Shown piece after piece: positions 24,409 to 35,468 of a DNA stretch of 64,000 nt. The notes under the pieces were generated by a model. That model did no database searches and was not told the origin of the DNA. It saw only the letters and a list, made by a program, of their open reading frames with translations. The DNA comes from Mastigamoeba balamuthi (lineage: Eukaryota; Evosea; Mastigamoebida; Mastigamoebidae), in the NCBI GenBank assembly GCA_902651635.1, contig CACRSC010000043.1:82608-146607 (forward strand), given 5' to 3'. The position numbers and the translations under genes were made by a program. The first letter of the stretch is position 1, and each line of letters starts with the position of its first letter.

Positions 24409-24893
24409 TGCGTGCGGAGCGAGGGTTACGTGCGCTGTGTGTGATAGGGGGGACTGCTCCCTTGGACGCTGGAGGGTTTGGAAGGGGAGGGGGGGGAGAA
24501 GAAGTCTTTGCGAAAGAGGGGCGCGTAAGAAATGAAGAAAAGGGAAAACGTGAGCACACGTCACGAGGATATTCCGCATCCCGCCAGATTGGCAGCCACC
24601 GCTGCTTGTGGAGTTTTGCGGAACGGAGAACGGTTCATTTCCGTTTCGCTTGCTCGCCCAGCCCGCCCAGCCCATCCGCGTCCCTCACACGAGCACCACC
24701 GCGTACCGGCCGTATCGTTCCCAGCCACGGATGCGTGCGTGCATGCCAACAGACATCCACCCACGTAAGCCCACAGAGATCGCCCAGAGAACGGCAGCGG
24801 ATCGGTCCAGAGACGCGCAAAGAGAGTCTTTTGTTGCTTCCGGTGGGGTGCATGCGTAGGGAGCGAGGGCGAGGAGTGCGAGCGGGTGTGGGG
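24409..24893. other. intergenic, GAPDH promoter side
   Basis: This stretch holds a GGATATTCC element near 24567 and a purine-rich tract (24480-24545). No coding frame is supported; the EF-hand gene 3' flank occupies the right side. Confidence 0.35.
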
Positions 24894-25220
24894 CTACTTG
24901 AGCGGGAACGTCTTCATGAGTATCTGGAACTCCTCGAACGAGATGCGCCCGTCCTTGTTCGTGTCGGCCTTGGCGAACACGTCCGCCGCCATCTGGTCGA
25001 TCATGTTCGCGGGCACCCCGGCGGTCTTGAGCACCTGCGACCCCCCCGCAGCCGTTAGCACGCCACCAACGCGTCGCCCTCAGCCGCGGTTGGGCTCCCA
25101 AGCGTGGGGGAGAGAAAGAAGGGTCTGCGGGGTGCGCCGGACCTCCATGATCTCGCTGCGGTCGATGAAGCCGTCGCCGTTCTTGTCCCACGCGCTGAAC
25201 GCCTTGGCGTTGTCGCTCAT
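24894..25220 (-). CDS. small two-EF-hand calcium-binding protein
   Basis: Two exons encode about 70 residues. Exon 1 is [27 protein letters not shown], with a canonical calcium loop [12 protein letters not shown]. After an intron starting GTCCGG (about 25035-25139, with a GCTAACG branch-like box) exon 2 reads [46 protein letters not shown], with a second loop [12 protein letters not shown]. Both loops have acidic residues at positions 1, 3 and 12. This is half a calmodulin in size. It may act as a calcium sensor or as a light-chain-like subunit; I cannot name a partner. It shares a 150-base divergent promoter with DPY30. Confidence 0.75.
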
Positions 25221-25368
25221 TGCTACCGCGGGGCCCTGGGAGGAGGGGGTGGTGGAGGGCTTTTGCGTTATTCTATTCCGAGCCAGCAAAGATCTCCGGA
25301 GATACCCCCCGCGAAAAGATACACGGATCTCGCAGACCAAAAATAGCACAGAGCCCGCACGAGCACCG
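25221..25368. promoter_or_regulatory. bidirectional promoter, EF-hand / DPY30
   Basis: Only 148 bases separate the two start codons. The middle holds AAGATCTCCGGAGATACC (about 25288-25306) and GATACACGGATCTCGC, a double palindromic island like those before AGAP, the RING-CH gene and ZFC3H1. CCAAAAATAG at 25337-25346 lies 22 bases before the DPY30 ATG. Confidence 0.55.
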
Positions 25369-25617
25369 ATGGCGACACTCAAGCAGAGCGTGGGCGACGT
25401 GAACGAGGGGTTCGAGACCGCGTCCGTGCTGGCCGAGTCTATGGCCAGCCAGGGGCCCCCGCGTCCGCCGGGCCAGGCGCTGCCCCCCAGGGACTACCTC
25501 GAGCAGACGGTCGTCCCGCTGCTGTCCCAGGCGCTCCAGTCGCTCTCGCGCGAGCGCCCCGTCAACCCCATCGAGTACCTCGCGGTCTACCTCCTCGAGC
25601 ACAACCCCCAGAAGTGA
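25369..25617 (+). CDS. DPY30: DPY30 homologue
   Basis: An intronless frame of 82 residues. The C-terminal Dpy-30 dimerisation motif is intact: [42 protein letters not shown]30 is a shared subunit of SET1/MLL histone H3K4 methyltransferases; Dpy-30-motif proteins also occur in ciliary radial spokes. The short variable N terminus ([19 protein letters not shown]...) is similar in length to canonical DPY30. The usual ASH2L-binding role is likely, but a ciliary role is possible in a flagellate. Confidence 0.9.
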   Translation: MATLKQSVGDVNEGFETASVLAESMASQGPPRPPGQALPPRDYLEQTVVPLLSQALQSLSRERPVNPIEYLAVYLLEHNPQK

Positions 25618-25936
25618 GAGCGGAGGCGAGGGGCTCTGTCTTTGGACTGCAACGATGCCACTCGCTGGGAACGAACAGAAACGAAGCCGCTGTAATGGGC
25701 AACTGCCCCGCACATATGCCACTGGTGATCTTGTCTCGCGGAAACGGGAGATTGCTCCAGCGGGTTTCAGACGGTCGTTGTGTTGAGTTACTTGACTGCT
25801 GGGATTCTTTGGAGAATCGCGGTTGATTTCCGCCGAATCCGCAGTGAGGAAATTGGGTTTTTAAGAAATTTGTGTGTTTCAGGCGCACTCTAGCGCGCGG
25901 GTCTGTGCGATTGTGTTGTAAGCAGAGCAGAGCGCC
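25618..25936. other. intergenic
   Basis: A 320-base gap, more AT-rich than average around 25780-25880, between the DPY30 stop and the CUE/SKICH gene. Nothing further is supported; it presumably holds the promoter of the downstream gene. Confidence 0.3.
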
Positions 25937-28845
25937 ATGGCGACGGTACCCCCAGTGGACGAGAAGAAGCAGCTCAAGCAGAAGTTCCCTGAGCTCAGCA
26001 TGTCGGTCATCGACCCCATCTTCGACCAATTCGGCCCCGGCGCCGAGGAGGTCCTCAAGAACCTGCAGGTGCACCCCCTCCCTGCGCCCCACACCCAACC
26101 CGTCCCGAAGCGGCCGCCACCGCCGTACTTTTTTTTTTAATGCCCGGCGTTGCGTGTTTCAAGATCGCGTAATAATTCGCGCGGCGGTGTTGGTGGGAGG
26201 TGTTTCTAACGCGGCGCTTCGTCGGCAGAGGGACCCGACCGAGGACGAGAAGGTCCGCGGGATCGCGGAGATGCTGCCGCACCTGAGCGAGGAGCACGTG
26301 CGCGCGGTCCTGCGCGAGCACCACGGCGACGCCGAGGCGACGACGATGGCGCTGCTGGCGCCCCCGCAGCACCCGGGGCCTGCGGCCTCTGCGGCGGCGG
26401 CAGCGGGGGCCAAGCAGCCGTCGAAGGTCACGGACTCTGTGGCGCGCGCGCACAGCCCGCCGGTCGGCAGCGACGAGTGGGCGCGCATCCGCATGCGCGA
26501 GGAGGCGGAGCGCAAGAAGCGGGCGGACGAGGAGAGGAAGAAGCGGGAGGCGGTGCGCAAGAGCAGGGCCGAGGCGGACAGGGCGTGGGGCGCGGGGTCG
26601 CCGGCGACGTCGGCGATCGGGGGCAGCAAGACGGCCGAGGCCGAGAAGTACGAGAAGGCGCAGCGCGAGATGAGCACGCGGCTCAAGCAGCTCGAGGAGC
26701 GCGAGTCGAAGCTCAGCGAGGCGCTGGCCGAGGCGCAGTCGCGGCTGAGCTCCGAGGGGCAGCGCAGGGTCGACGCGACGCTGGCCGACGCGCACAGGAT
26801 CGAGGTCATGAGGCGCGAGCTCGAGGGCATGCGGGCCGAGCGCGACAAGGCCGCCCGCATGCAGGACGACCTCGCGACGGCGCAGCAGAAGCTCGAGGAG
26901 AGCGCCAGGAAGGCCGCCCAGGAGGCCACGGCGCAGGCCATGCAGACGGCGCTCCTCGCAAAGTGCGTTTCTCGTGTCCTTTTGCTGATCTCAAGTGCGC
27001 GTTGCGCGTTTCTTCGGTGGGGACGCTACTGGGATCCGGCAAACTTCCCGTCTGGGGGAATTGTGACAGCCCCCTGCCATGAATGGGGTGCATTTTTTGG
27101 CTTTGCCCTGCGCTGAGGTCAATTTGATGCGAGAATTTGCGGCCGGGCGCGCCGGCGTGCCTCCGGTGCTGCCGCGGGGGGATAGGATCCAGCGCATTTC
27201 TCACAGCGCCTGTGGATCAATTGGCAGAAGCGCGCCCGCTTCCAAGAAGTTTCTCGTTTTCTCAACGCAGTTAATTAAATATGCGGGACGTGCTCTCCCC
27301 ATTTCTAGAAATAAAAAAACTTCATTAATATTGAGGCGGGTCCTCTGTACATACCCTACTACTTCGCCCCCACCTCACTCCAAAGCAAGCACCCAAGCGC
27401 GCGCGCGCGAGAAACACGCCCTGCCCCCCCTCTTTTTTTGTATTGCTAGCCTACGCGACCACGACACACGCCCAGACAGCTCAATTGGACCGCTTTCCTT
27501 ATCTTTGGCGCGCCCCGGGGCGCTCCTGGCGCAGGGAACTCGAGGAGGCGCGCAAGCAGCGCGACGAAGCCCTGGCGCAGCGTGAGCGTGCTCTCGAGGA
27601 GGCCGAGCGCGCGGCCACGGCCGCCCGCGCCCTGGCCCCGTCGGCCCTCGTCGCCTCCGTCGCGCCCGACGACGCCAACGCCGTCCTGGCGACGTGGAAC
27701 ATCCCCGAGACCGCGGGCTGCCCGACGCCCAGCGACTGGATCGCCATATACATACACAACAGGGAGTTCAAGTACACGGCCTACGCGCAGACCAGTACGC
27801 TTACCCCACCCCCACCCCCGGGCCCCGCGCGCGCGGGTCCGGCCCTCCTCGTTTCTTCTTTCCTCATTATTTCCCAATTCTCCGTGGGGGTTTCCCAATC
27901 CCCAAATATTGTCCAATGCGTAGCCCCCCCAGACCGCGCCCCCGGGCCCGCGCAGCCACGGGAGCCGCCCACGGTGGTGTGACTCACTTTTACTGGGCGA
28001 CCAACGGCCTTAACCGACGGCGGTTGTTCACACTTGGGCGTGTTCGAATTCAAGGATATTAGCCTTCCATATCTAGCGAATTCCCGAATCGGGCGTTTCT
28101 GACGCCAACGGCCTGTCGCGCCGCGGGGGGCAGAGGGCGAGAGGAAGGGCTCGTACAAGTTTGCGGGGCTGAGCAAGGGGTACTACGACGTGCGCTACTT
28201 CTACGGCAACGCGCCGACGTACTCGTTCCACACGGAGCCCGTGCTGATCGGCCCCGCGGTCGGCGGCCTGCGCGGCGAGTACGCGAGGCGCCGCGTGGCC
28301 GTCTCGTGGGCGGCGCCGGCGGGCAAGGGCGACTGGGTGGGCCTCTACCGGGCCTCGACGCGCAGCAACAGGCAGTACCTGGCGTACCGCAACGTCGACG
28401 GCCTGACGGCGGCCGACTTTGAGGCGCCGCGCGAGCCCGGGAGGTACGAGGTGCGCTACTTCTTCTCGGGGCCCGGCATCCTGGCCGGCGGCTTCCTGCC
28501 GTTCAGCGGGCGCGTGGCCGTCGAGGTGCCGCTCGAGGACAAGCTGGAGGCGAGCCTCGAGGCGGGCGAGGGCAAGGTGGTCGTCCGCTGGGCGTGCCCG
28601 TCGCGCGGGCACTCGTCGCGCGACTGGGTGGGGCTCTACGCGCAGGGCGCTGAGAGCACCGCGTACCTGGCCTCGGCGTACACGGCCGACGGCGCCTTTG
28701 CCGAGTCGACGAGCACCGACGCCGGCGTCGTGGAGATCGACCTCAGCAAGGTCCGCAACCGCGACGCCGTCTCGGAGGTCAGGTACTTCAGCGCGGCGAC
28801 GGGCAGGTACACGCCGCTCATGAGGGCGCCCGTCAAGCTCACCTG
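25937..28845 (+). CDS. CUE-domain, coiled-coil, SKICH-repeat protein (autophagy-receptor-like)
   Basis: Exon 1 encodes KQKFPELSMSVIDPIFDQFGPGAEEVLKNLQ, a CUE-like helical bundle; exon 2 has a second, EMLPHLSEEHVRAVLREHHGDAEATTMALL. CUE domains bind ubiquitin. A long coiled coil follows (from RMREEAERKKRADEE to QKLEESARKAAQE, continued after a roughly 560-base intron by ELEEARKQRDEALAQRERALEEAER). The C terminus carries about three SKICH-type beta domains with the repeated signatures DWIAIYIHN, DWVGLYRAS, DWVGLYAQG and YDVRYFYG, YEVRYFFS, SEVRYFSA. SKICH modules occur in CALCOCO/TAX1BP1 autophagy receptors and in inositol phosphatases. The order here, with ubiquitin binding first and SKICH last, is the reverse of TAX1BP1. 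Introns begin GTGCAC, GTGCGT and GTACGC. Confidence 0.75.
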
Positions 28846-29550
28846 AGCTGGCGCGGACACGGCGGGCGAGCGGGGCATGCACAACGCAAGGAGCGCGGTC
28901 TCGGCAGCAGCGGCGGCGGCGGCGGCGGTGGGGGCGGATCGATCGGTGCCGGTCCTGTCTGCGCGCGGGCAACTCCCAAACGACGGGACGGCAACGGCGA
29001 GCACACGATTGACTGTTGATATAGGCAAAACACACCAGCGACAGCACTGGCCCCCTCCCTCTCACCCCCCCTTCACCCCCCCCCCCCTGGCTCTGCTGCT
29101 ATCGGGGCCCCCCTTCGCCACCCGCTTCTCCCCCCATCCCCTCGACACGGCCTGTCCGCACACACCATGCCCTCGTTGAGCTAGCTACTCAGACCCCTGT
29201 GCTGTCTGTGAATAGAATTCTTGTGCTGTTAGGGAAGACGAGAGCGCCTGGCGGCGTTGAGTAAAGAAAAAGGGCTTTTAGGAGGGACCAGAGCTTTTTT
29301 TCTGGGGCTCCCGACCCATAAAGATGGGATGTGTTGGCTGTATGCTGGCCTGTTTTGCGAAAGAGCAGCACGATTATGGTAGAATTTCCTTCTCGGAAAT
29401 AGGAATCGGAGCAGGGAATCCATACTGTATTCGAGCTGACAATTCCGAAACATAAACTCTTATTGCTTCGGCTTCTGCCTGTCCTTTCTGAAAACAAAGA
29501 TCATCGATCGATCCCAAGAGATTTTTGGGCCCGTCAGTTTGTGCGAAAAA
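28846..29550. other. intergenic
   Basis: About 700 bases between the CUE/SKICH stop and the SPRY gene ATG. It has a GCGG-type trinucleotide run near 28905-28930 and a C-rich tract at 29045-29095; from 29200 to 29550 it is more AT-rich. I found no coding frame with family support and no tRNA-like fold. Confidence 0.35.
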
Positions 29551-29984
29551 ATGCAGAACACGCAGCAGGCGCACGCCCCAGCACAGCAGTGGAAGGGCAG
29601 CCCGCCGCACTACAAGCCCGTCGCGCCCCCGCGCCCCGAGGGCCTCGTGCTCGACTCTGGTGCGGGCCCCCCTGCCCACCACCGCAGTCCCCAGCAGCCC
29701 AGCAGCCCAGCAGCCCAGCTGTCCACTAGCCCACTAGCCCAGCAGCTCAGCACAGACCCCACTCCCCTCCCCATCGGCCCTCCTGCCCTCGCCCTCCCCC
29801 CACCCTGTCCTGTCGCGCAGACGGCGAGCAGCGCCTGGACCCCTGGGCCCACACGTCCGACTGCATCGTCGCTCCCGACGGCCTCAGCGTCTCGATAGGC
29901 CAGGGCACCGTCGTCGCCACCAAGGGCTACGACTCTGTGCGGCCCTCCCCCTTCGCCCTTCCCGCTCGTGTGTGTGTGTGTGTG

Positions 29985-30024
<40 letters not shown>

Positions 30025-30519
30025 GACACGGGCCGACGTCATCTGACGGCGACGGGCCGGACGGCGGCGCAGGGCAGGCACTACTGGGAGTTCACCGCGG
30101 AGGAGTGCGGGTGGCACTGCTTCGCCGGCGTGGCGACGCGCGACCCGGGCGACGACGGCGAGATACGGCACGGCGTCATCCTGAGCGGCGCCGAGTGCGG
30201 CTACACGTTCGTGGGGTGCTCCGCCGAGCACAGCGACGAGCAGGCGTCGCCCGCGTTCCGGGCGGGCATCGCGTCTGCGGACGAGTACGAGCTGTTCAGG
30301 CCGGGCGACAGGGTCGGCGTCCTGCTCGACTGCGACGCGGGGTCGATAGAGCTCTGGAGGAACGGCAGGCGCGTGGGGCCCAGGCCCGCCTTCGAGGGCC
30401 TGCTGCGGTGCAGGACGCTCTACCCCGCCTTTGCTGGCGCCAGCTTCACGACGCACTTCACCGACATGAAGTTCGGGCTGGCCCCCCCATCGTGCGACAC
30501 CGAAGGCAACGCCGTTTGA
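29551..30519 (+). CDS. SPRY (B30.2-like) domain protein
   Basis: Three exons: MQNTQQAHAPAQQWKGSPPHYKPVAPPRPEGLVLDS, then EQRLDPWAHTSDCIVAPDGLSVSIGQGTVVATKGYDS, then GRHYWEFTAEECGWHCFAGVATRD through ECGYTFVGCSAEH, GDRVGVLLDCDAGSIELWRNGRRVG and LYPAFAGASFTTHF. The core blocks 'G-HYWEF', 'G--F-PGD-VGVLLDCD-G-I-LWRNG' and 'LYPAF' define SPRY, a peptide-binding beta sandwich used in ubiquitin ligase, RanBP and Ash2-type proteins. Introns start GTGCGG twice. The second intron contains a GT/CTGT/CT microsatellite. The 240-residue protein has only a Pro/His/Gln-rich head besides SPRY, so its partner cannot be read. Confidence 0.85.
29967..30024 (+). repeat. compound microsatellite (GT)n(CTGT)n(CT)n
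   Basis: An uninterrupted GT run passes into CTGT and then CT dinucleotides, inside the second intron of the SPRY gene, between the donor GTGCGG and the acceptor near 30072. Confidence 0.9.
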
Positions 30520-30752
30520 TGCTGTCGCGCTTTCCTTTGCTCCCGGTTGGCCTCACTGCCCAAGCGAGCGATGGGTTCAGGCGCCATTGCCAGGACAATG
30601 ACCCCCCCCAGCCTCGCGTTTGGTTTGAGTCCTCACTCGCTGGGCACGGACAGCAGGCACGGACACCCGCAGCGCGTTGAACACAGACAGACTAAGAACA
30701 GAATCCGGGATGAATTGCTTTGCTTGGGCGGGCGGGTGGATGGCCGGCTCCC

Positions 30753-32322
30753 TCAGGAGGAGGTGGCCTGAACAGAGACTGAATTGCTGCTGCTGCTCTC
30801 GATCGAGGGCGAGTCGGCGGCGCTGCTGTTACCGGGGCTGATGCTGCGAGTCGGCTCAGCGGCGGGCAGCCACTGCGCGCAGCGGTCGGAGCTCGCGAGG
30901 ACCCTCCTGATCTCCGCGACCGACTCGACGGGCGTCTTGAACGATGTGAACAGGGCCCACAGGTTCGAGTTGCACAGCCTCGGGACCTCGGCGATCAGCT
31001 CGGCCGCCGCGCACCCAAAGTCGTCGGCGTGCTCCTCGGCGTCGGACCTGAAGTACATGGAGAAGAGCCCGCGGGCGCCCTTGGGGGAGCACGCGGGGAA
31101 CTCGACCCTCTGCGAGCGGGCGGCGCGGTAGACCCTGCTGTCGACCTTGTCGACGTGGTTGGTCGTCATGAAGATGAGGCAGTCGGACGGGGTGCCCACG
31201 CCGTCGAGGAAGTTGAGGAACGCCGACATGGTGACGCCTCCCTCCTCCTCGCGCTTGCCGAACGCCGCGTCGACCTCCTCGAGCAGCAGCAGCGTCCCCG
31301 GGGGCACCGTGCTGATGGCGCACTTGAACGCGTAGTCGCCCAGCCCCGAGAGCGTCAGGCAGAACACGTCCATCTTGGCCCGCGACGCCACGAGCTCGAT
31401 GAACGACGTCTTGCCCGTGCCCGGGGGCCCCGTCAGCAGGAACGAGAGGCTCCGCGGGTAGCGCGGGTCGTCGGGGTGCGCTGCCCTGCGCTCCCTCCAG
31501 AGCGCGATCTCGCCGAGGATCATGTCCTGCGGCTCCGAGAGCGCGTACGAGTCCTCGCGGCGCTCGTTGCGCGTCGTCTGGATGTGCCACGGGTTGCCCC
31601 ACGACGACCCCGGGTCGTTGGTGTAGATCAGCAGCTTGCCGTCGGTCTTGCCGTAGAACCTCCTCTGCGCCTCGACGATGAACTCGTGCACCGTCCCGCG
31701 CTTAGGGGCAGAGAGCTTGATCGTCTTGGCCCCAAAGTCGTTCTCCCCACGGTTCGCAGCCCACTTCTCGATCACGACCTTACCCTCGGGCATGCTCATG
31801 TCCACGGTCCCCTCGCCTGCATGAGGCAGACACCTCGGTCAGCGGAACCGGGAAAACGCGTTTGGAACCGCAAGAAAAGGGATTAACGGCGAGAGATGGC
31901 TTACCAATTGTGTAGATGACATCGGGGATGCGGTTGGCCTGGATCAGCTCCTCCGTGTCCTTGGGGCGGTGCAGCACGGCCGCGAGGTTCTTGGGGACGA
32001 GGGCCTTGGACTCGACGAGCTCGCCGATGTACTCGTCGACGCAGCGGAAGAGCTCGGGCTCGGACTGGCTCTCGATGCTCACGGACGTGTACCAGAGCCC
32101 GCGGAAGAACGCCACTATCGACCCGATGACATCTTGCGTGGCGAGGCTCTTGATGAGCGATGTGAGCGAGCTGATCGTGAAGAGTGCTGCAAGCAGACCC
32201 GCGAGCGCGTCGCTGTTCATATAGTAGTTTGAGACCTCTTGGTTTGTGTGGAAGATGCGCCGGTTGACAAGATATTTATAATCGTCCCACATAAACTGTG
32301 TGACGTAACCGAAATTTATCAT
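30753..32322 (-). CDS. BCS1-type AAA ATPase
   Basis: Bcs1-type AAA proteins are membrane-anchored ATPases; yeast Bcs1 moves folded Rieske protein across the mitochondrial inner membrane. The N-terminal exon (from ATG 32322) has a hydrophobic segment LAGLLAALFTISSLTSLIKSL and a middle domain with VVIEKWAANRG. After an intron (about 31817-31910, GTAAGC) come WHIQTTRNER, then Walker A GPPGTGKTSF, Walker B LLLLEEVDAAF, NFLDGVGTPSDCLIFMTTNHVDKVD and an arginine-bearing second region VYRAARSQRVEF. Walker B reads EEVD where BCS1 proteins have ED(I/V)D. The Ser-rich tail (PGNSSAADSPSIESSSSN) is not part of BCS1. No mitochondrial presequence is clear, so the location is open. Related plant AATPases sit in ER or outer membranes. 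Confidence 0.78.
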
Positions 32323-32883
32323 TTGATAGCCGCGTGAGGTGTCAACGCAAGTAGTTGCACTCCCCTTCTTATCAGATAGGATGCCGCAATGGCGCCTCGT
32401 GATACTGCTCGCTTGCTAATCCTTGCCATTCCTACATTCGATCACGAAAATCGATTCAATTCGCAAGGGGACTATTACCTGCTTGCACGCAGTTCCGATG
32501 AGGAGGTCTCAGCAATAAGCACCGGGCATCCTTCTGTTACTCGACAACCTGGAACACTTGATTGAAGGCAAAGACGGCAACGCGAGTATAGACAGCATGA
32601 GACACTACGCCGCAGCAACTCTGGCGCACACGCAGACATGTGCTTTGCCAATCAGCGAAAAAGCGCGAGATAGATTGTATTATCTCATAGCGCTGACGGT
32701 GGCGTCCTTAAGGAAGACTGATTCACAGGTGCACTGTCATTACACTACCGTTGGAATAGAGGCACAGGCGAGTCTCTGTGCTCTCCTGTCGTCTGCCAAA
32801 ACAGTCTCATCACAGGCATCTACGCACAACGGCATCGGACCGTTCGTCCGCCCTCGGGCCTGAAGACCGCGCACACGGGAGAT
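32323..32883. other. intergenic
   Basis: A 560-base gap, less GC-rich than the genes, between the divergent AAA ATPase and an orphan gene. I see short plus-strand frames but none with family support or good splice context. Confidence 0.35.
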
Positions 32884-33897
32884 ATGGCTACGACGAGGCA
32901 GGCGCCCTTCCTCAAGCTCTCCACCCTCAAGGCACACCGCACGGTGCCCTTCCAGGTGACCCCCAAGGCAACCCCCCCACACTCCACTCCGATGGATTTT
33001 CGGGACGCGTCTGGTGCACATTTCAGCAAACCTTACCGCAAGCGCTGCTGAATCTCTCGGGCCCATCGAATTGTGATCAGATCGAACTCGTCGTGCCGAC
33101 CGGATGGATGGAGGAGAACGGCGTCTCAGCGAGCTGCATCACCGAGGCTGCCTCGAACAGCTTCGTCATGCTCGACAGGCATCGGAATACCCTCTTTCGT
33201 ACACATCCATGCCCCGTTGTGGCATTGTTTTTTGTCTCACTTCCCCTCTCGTAGCCCTCGGGCCATGCACCAAGTGCTGCAGAGCGACCGGCAAACACAA
33301 GCCCGTCGTGAGCGTTGGCGGTGTCCTGTCTGAGCTGCCCGCCGCCCAGCACGTGCAGATTTTCCACTTCGACCGCTGCGTCTCGTGCGACCCACCTCCC
33401 CTGCACAGTCCACCATAAGCAGCAGCGGCTGCTCTGCCTCAACCCCTGATGCCTCCTTGGGGACAAACAGCAACTGCAACTCCTCGAGGCTGCATTTTGG
33501 GGACCGGGTCGTCGTTGTGCTACCTCTGTGCAACGTTCAGGGCAACCGCGTTGCACTGGCCACCTCGGAGCCCCTGAGCCTCCTGTCACAGTCGGGATAC
33601 AGCAGGCCTGCAAGCACAGTTCCCCGCCCCCTGCTCTTCGTCGAGGAAGCAATGAGATCGCCAGTGCCGCCACCGGAGCCAGAGCCCGTGGACACTTACA
33701 CGACACCGATAAAGAGTGCAAACGTGCTGCTTCCGGTGGCGTGCTGGCAGGACACCGGTGACGCTCGGACGCAGACCAGGCGGGTTTTCGCACGGGAGCT
33801 GATCTACCTGCTTCAGATGCAGACAGAGCAGCTCTGGAGGATAAGGGAATTACACAGGACTCTTCGGAAATTCTTCGAACAATGCCACAAGCCCTGA
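32884..33897 (+). CDS. orphan multi-exon protein
   Basis: Exon 1 reads MATTRQAPFLKLSTLKAHRTVPFQ, closing at a GTGACC donor; after an acceptor TTTCAG the frame continues TLPQALLNLSGPSNCDQIELVVPTGWMEENGVSASCITEAASNSFVMLD. A further exon has GPCTKCCRATGKHKPVVSVGG and VQIFHFDRCVSCDPP. The last part, open to the stop at 33897, has FGDRVVVVLPLCNVQGNRVAL, SANVLLPVACWQDTGD and a helical tail ELIYLLQMQTEQLWRIRELHRTLRKFF. Alternating beta-like segments with CxxC/CC and HFDRCxxC could suggest a zinc-stabilised beta-sandwich DNA-binding domain followed by an oligomerising helix, but this is only a shape argument. I name no family. Exon joins after 33220 are uncertain. Confidence 0.5.
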
Positions 33898-34065
33898 GCC
33901 CCAGCACTGACCGTATTATGGCTTACTCGCAGAGCTGGCATGCTGGTTCCAACACCCATAGTGCTCATTCAGCACCCAGGAAGATATTGTGGGGGAAATG
34001 TGATACGTGATGGGTAAGGTGTGGGATGTGAGGAACCCGTTGTTTGTTGCTTTTCAATTAATTGC

Positions 34066-35468
34066 TCATGCAGCACCAGACCCAATTGAGCACAGGTCAT
34101 CGAAATTGATGCTGAGGGCCTCCCTGTTGGCGGCACGAACAGCCGTCAGCGGGCACCAGTTGTTCTTGCAGCCCGCGACGTTGGGGAAGTCGACGGGCGT
34201 CTCGCTCTCCAGCATCTGGACCTGGTGCTCACCCGACGAGCACTTGGACACCACAAACCCCACGTTGGTCGCCATCGTGCATATCTCCGAGTTGCGCCAC
34301 TTGCGCGCCTCCCTCTGCTCCTTGGTCCACGTGGCCGTCAGAAGCGTCGCGTCCTTGTGCAGTCCTAGCAGCGCCTTGAGAGGCAGCACTGTCTCGGCGT
34401 GTCCGAACATGAGCTTGGCCCTCGGCGTCTGCGGTGTGCCAGCGACCACGGCGTCAAAGTACTTGAAGATGTCCTGCAGCAACGGGGCTGCGTTCTGGTA
34501 CGAGACGGGGATGCCGTAGCCAGTTCTGTAGTACTTGTAGAGGTCCTCTGCGTACGCGAAGAGCTTGGCGTCGTCCTCATCGAAGAGCGAGCACCACCGA
34601 GAGCTGCCCAGCACCGTCTGCTCGAAAGTGCACGTCTCCCACATCAGGGGCAGCATGCCCTGCGACACGAGGCCCGACGCGCTGAGGTTGGTCTTCTGGG
34701 CGACCTTCTGAGCGACGGTGGGCATCGTGGCCTTGAGGAACGCCGTCCGCTCGCTCGTGGCGCTCGTATTCAAGGAGACCCGCCGTATGTACCTGGGGCA
34801 CGCGTCGTAGAACCGCAGCAGCCTGTCGTTGGTCGTCGTCTCGGACACGGCCACCCACGGGCGCCTCACCCACCGCGTCCCATTTGCTACCACTCCCAGC
34901 GTGAACGCAGCCGCTGTCTGCGCCGTCCTCGGGATCTGTCGTGCGCACGAGCACAGTCGGGCAGTTAGAAGAACGCAAAGAGCCGGTACAGCCGGATCTG
35001 AACTGCTGACTCAGTCCTTTCCGGTCTTGTGGCCCCCACAAACGAACGCACTCCGGTGCACTGCGTGTGGATGGCGTGGGTCGCGTAGGGGAACAGCAGC
35101 CCGTGGAAGTGATGCGAGAAGCGGGCCCCGATGGCCTGGAGGTCGCGGGAGCCGAGCTCGGACAGGGCTTCAGTCATCTGAAACCGCGGCTGCCACTCGG
35201 CGACCCACTTGTACTCGTCGCTCACGTGCTGCGTCTTCACGAACGCCACCAGCGCCTGCATGTCTCCCAGGCAGCGGTCGGACGGGTAGCGCGAGCCGTG
35301 GCGGGAGACGTAGTAGACGCCAGAGACGTTGCAGCCGGGCAACGGGGGCTGCGGGACGCCGTTGTTGTAGACGTAGGGCCTCGTCATCCCGAAGTACTGC
35401 GTCAGGTCCTGCACGGCATTGACGGTGGCGAAGATCAGGCAGAGGGCGAGCAGATGCTTACAGTACAT
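34066..35468 (-). CDS. MINPP1: secreted MINPP-type histidine phosphatase, copy 1
   Basis: Multiple inositol-polyphosphate phosphatases (histidine phosphatase clade 2) remove phosphates from InsP6 and related compounds. Exons 35052-35468 and 34066-34935, split by a 116-base intron starting GTGCGT, encode 428 residues. A signal peptide (MYCKHLLALCLIFATVNA) is followed by LTQYFGMTRPYVYN, CNVSGVYYVSRHGSRYP with the catalytic RHG, LSELGSRDLQAIGARF, and in exon 2 SLFDEDDAKLFAYAEDL, the proton-donor motif GHAETVLPL, and Cys pairs. No hydrophobic C-terminal tail is present, so it should be soluble and secreted or lysosomal. First of five tandem copies sharing intron position. Confidence 0.92.

Noticed and set aside
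28000-28060. GTTCGAATTC, a T-arm-like sequence suggesting a tRNA
   Set aside because: No matching acceptor, D or anticodon stems; it lies in an intron of the CUE/SKICH gene. I saw no other convincing tRNA or rRNA gene in the window.
32884-33897. Assignment of the orphan to the p53 or another beta-sandwich transcription factor family
   Set aside because: Only a vague Cys/His resemblance; no diagnostic motif could be matched.
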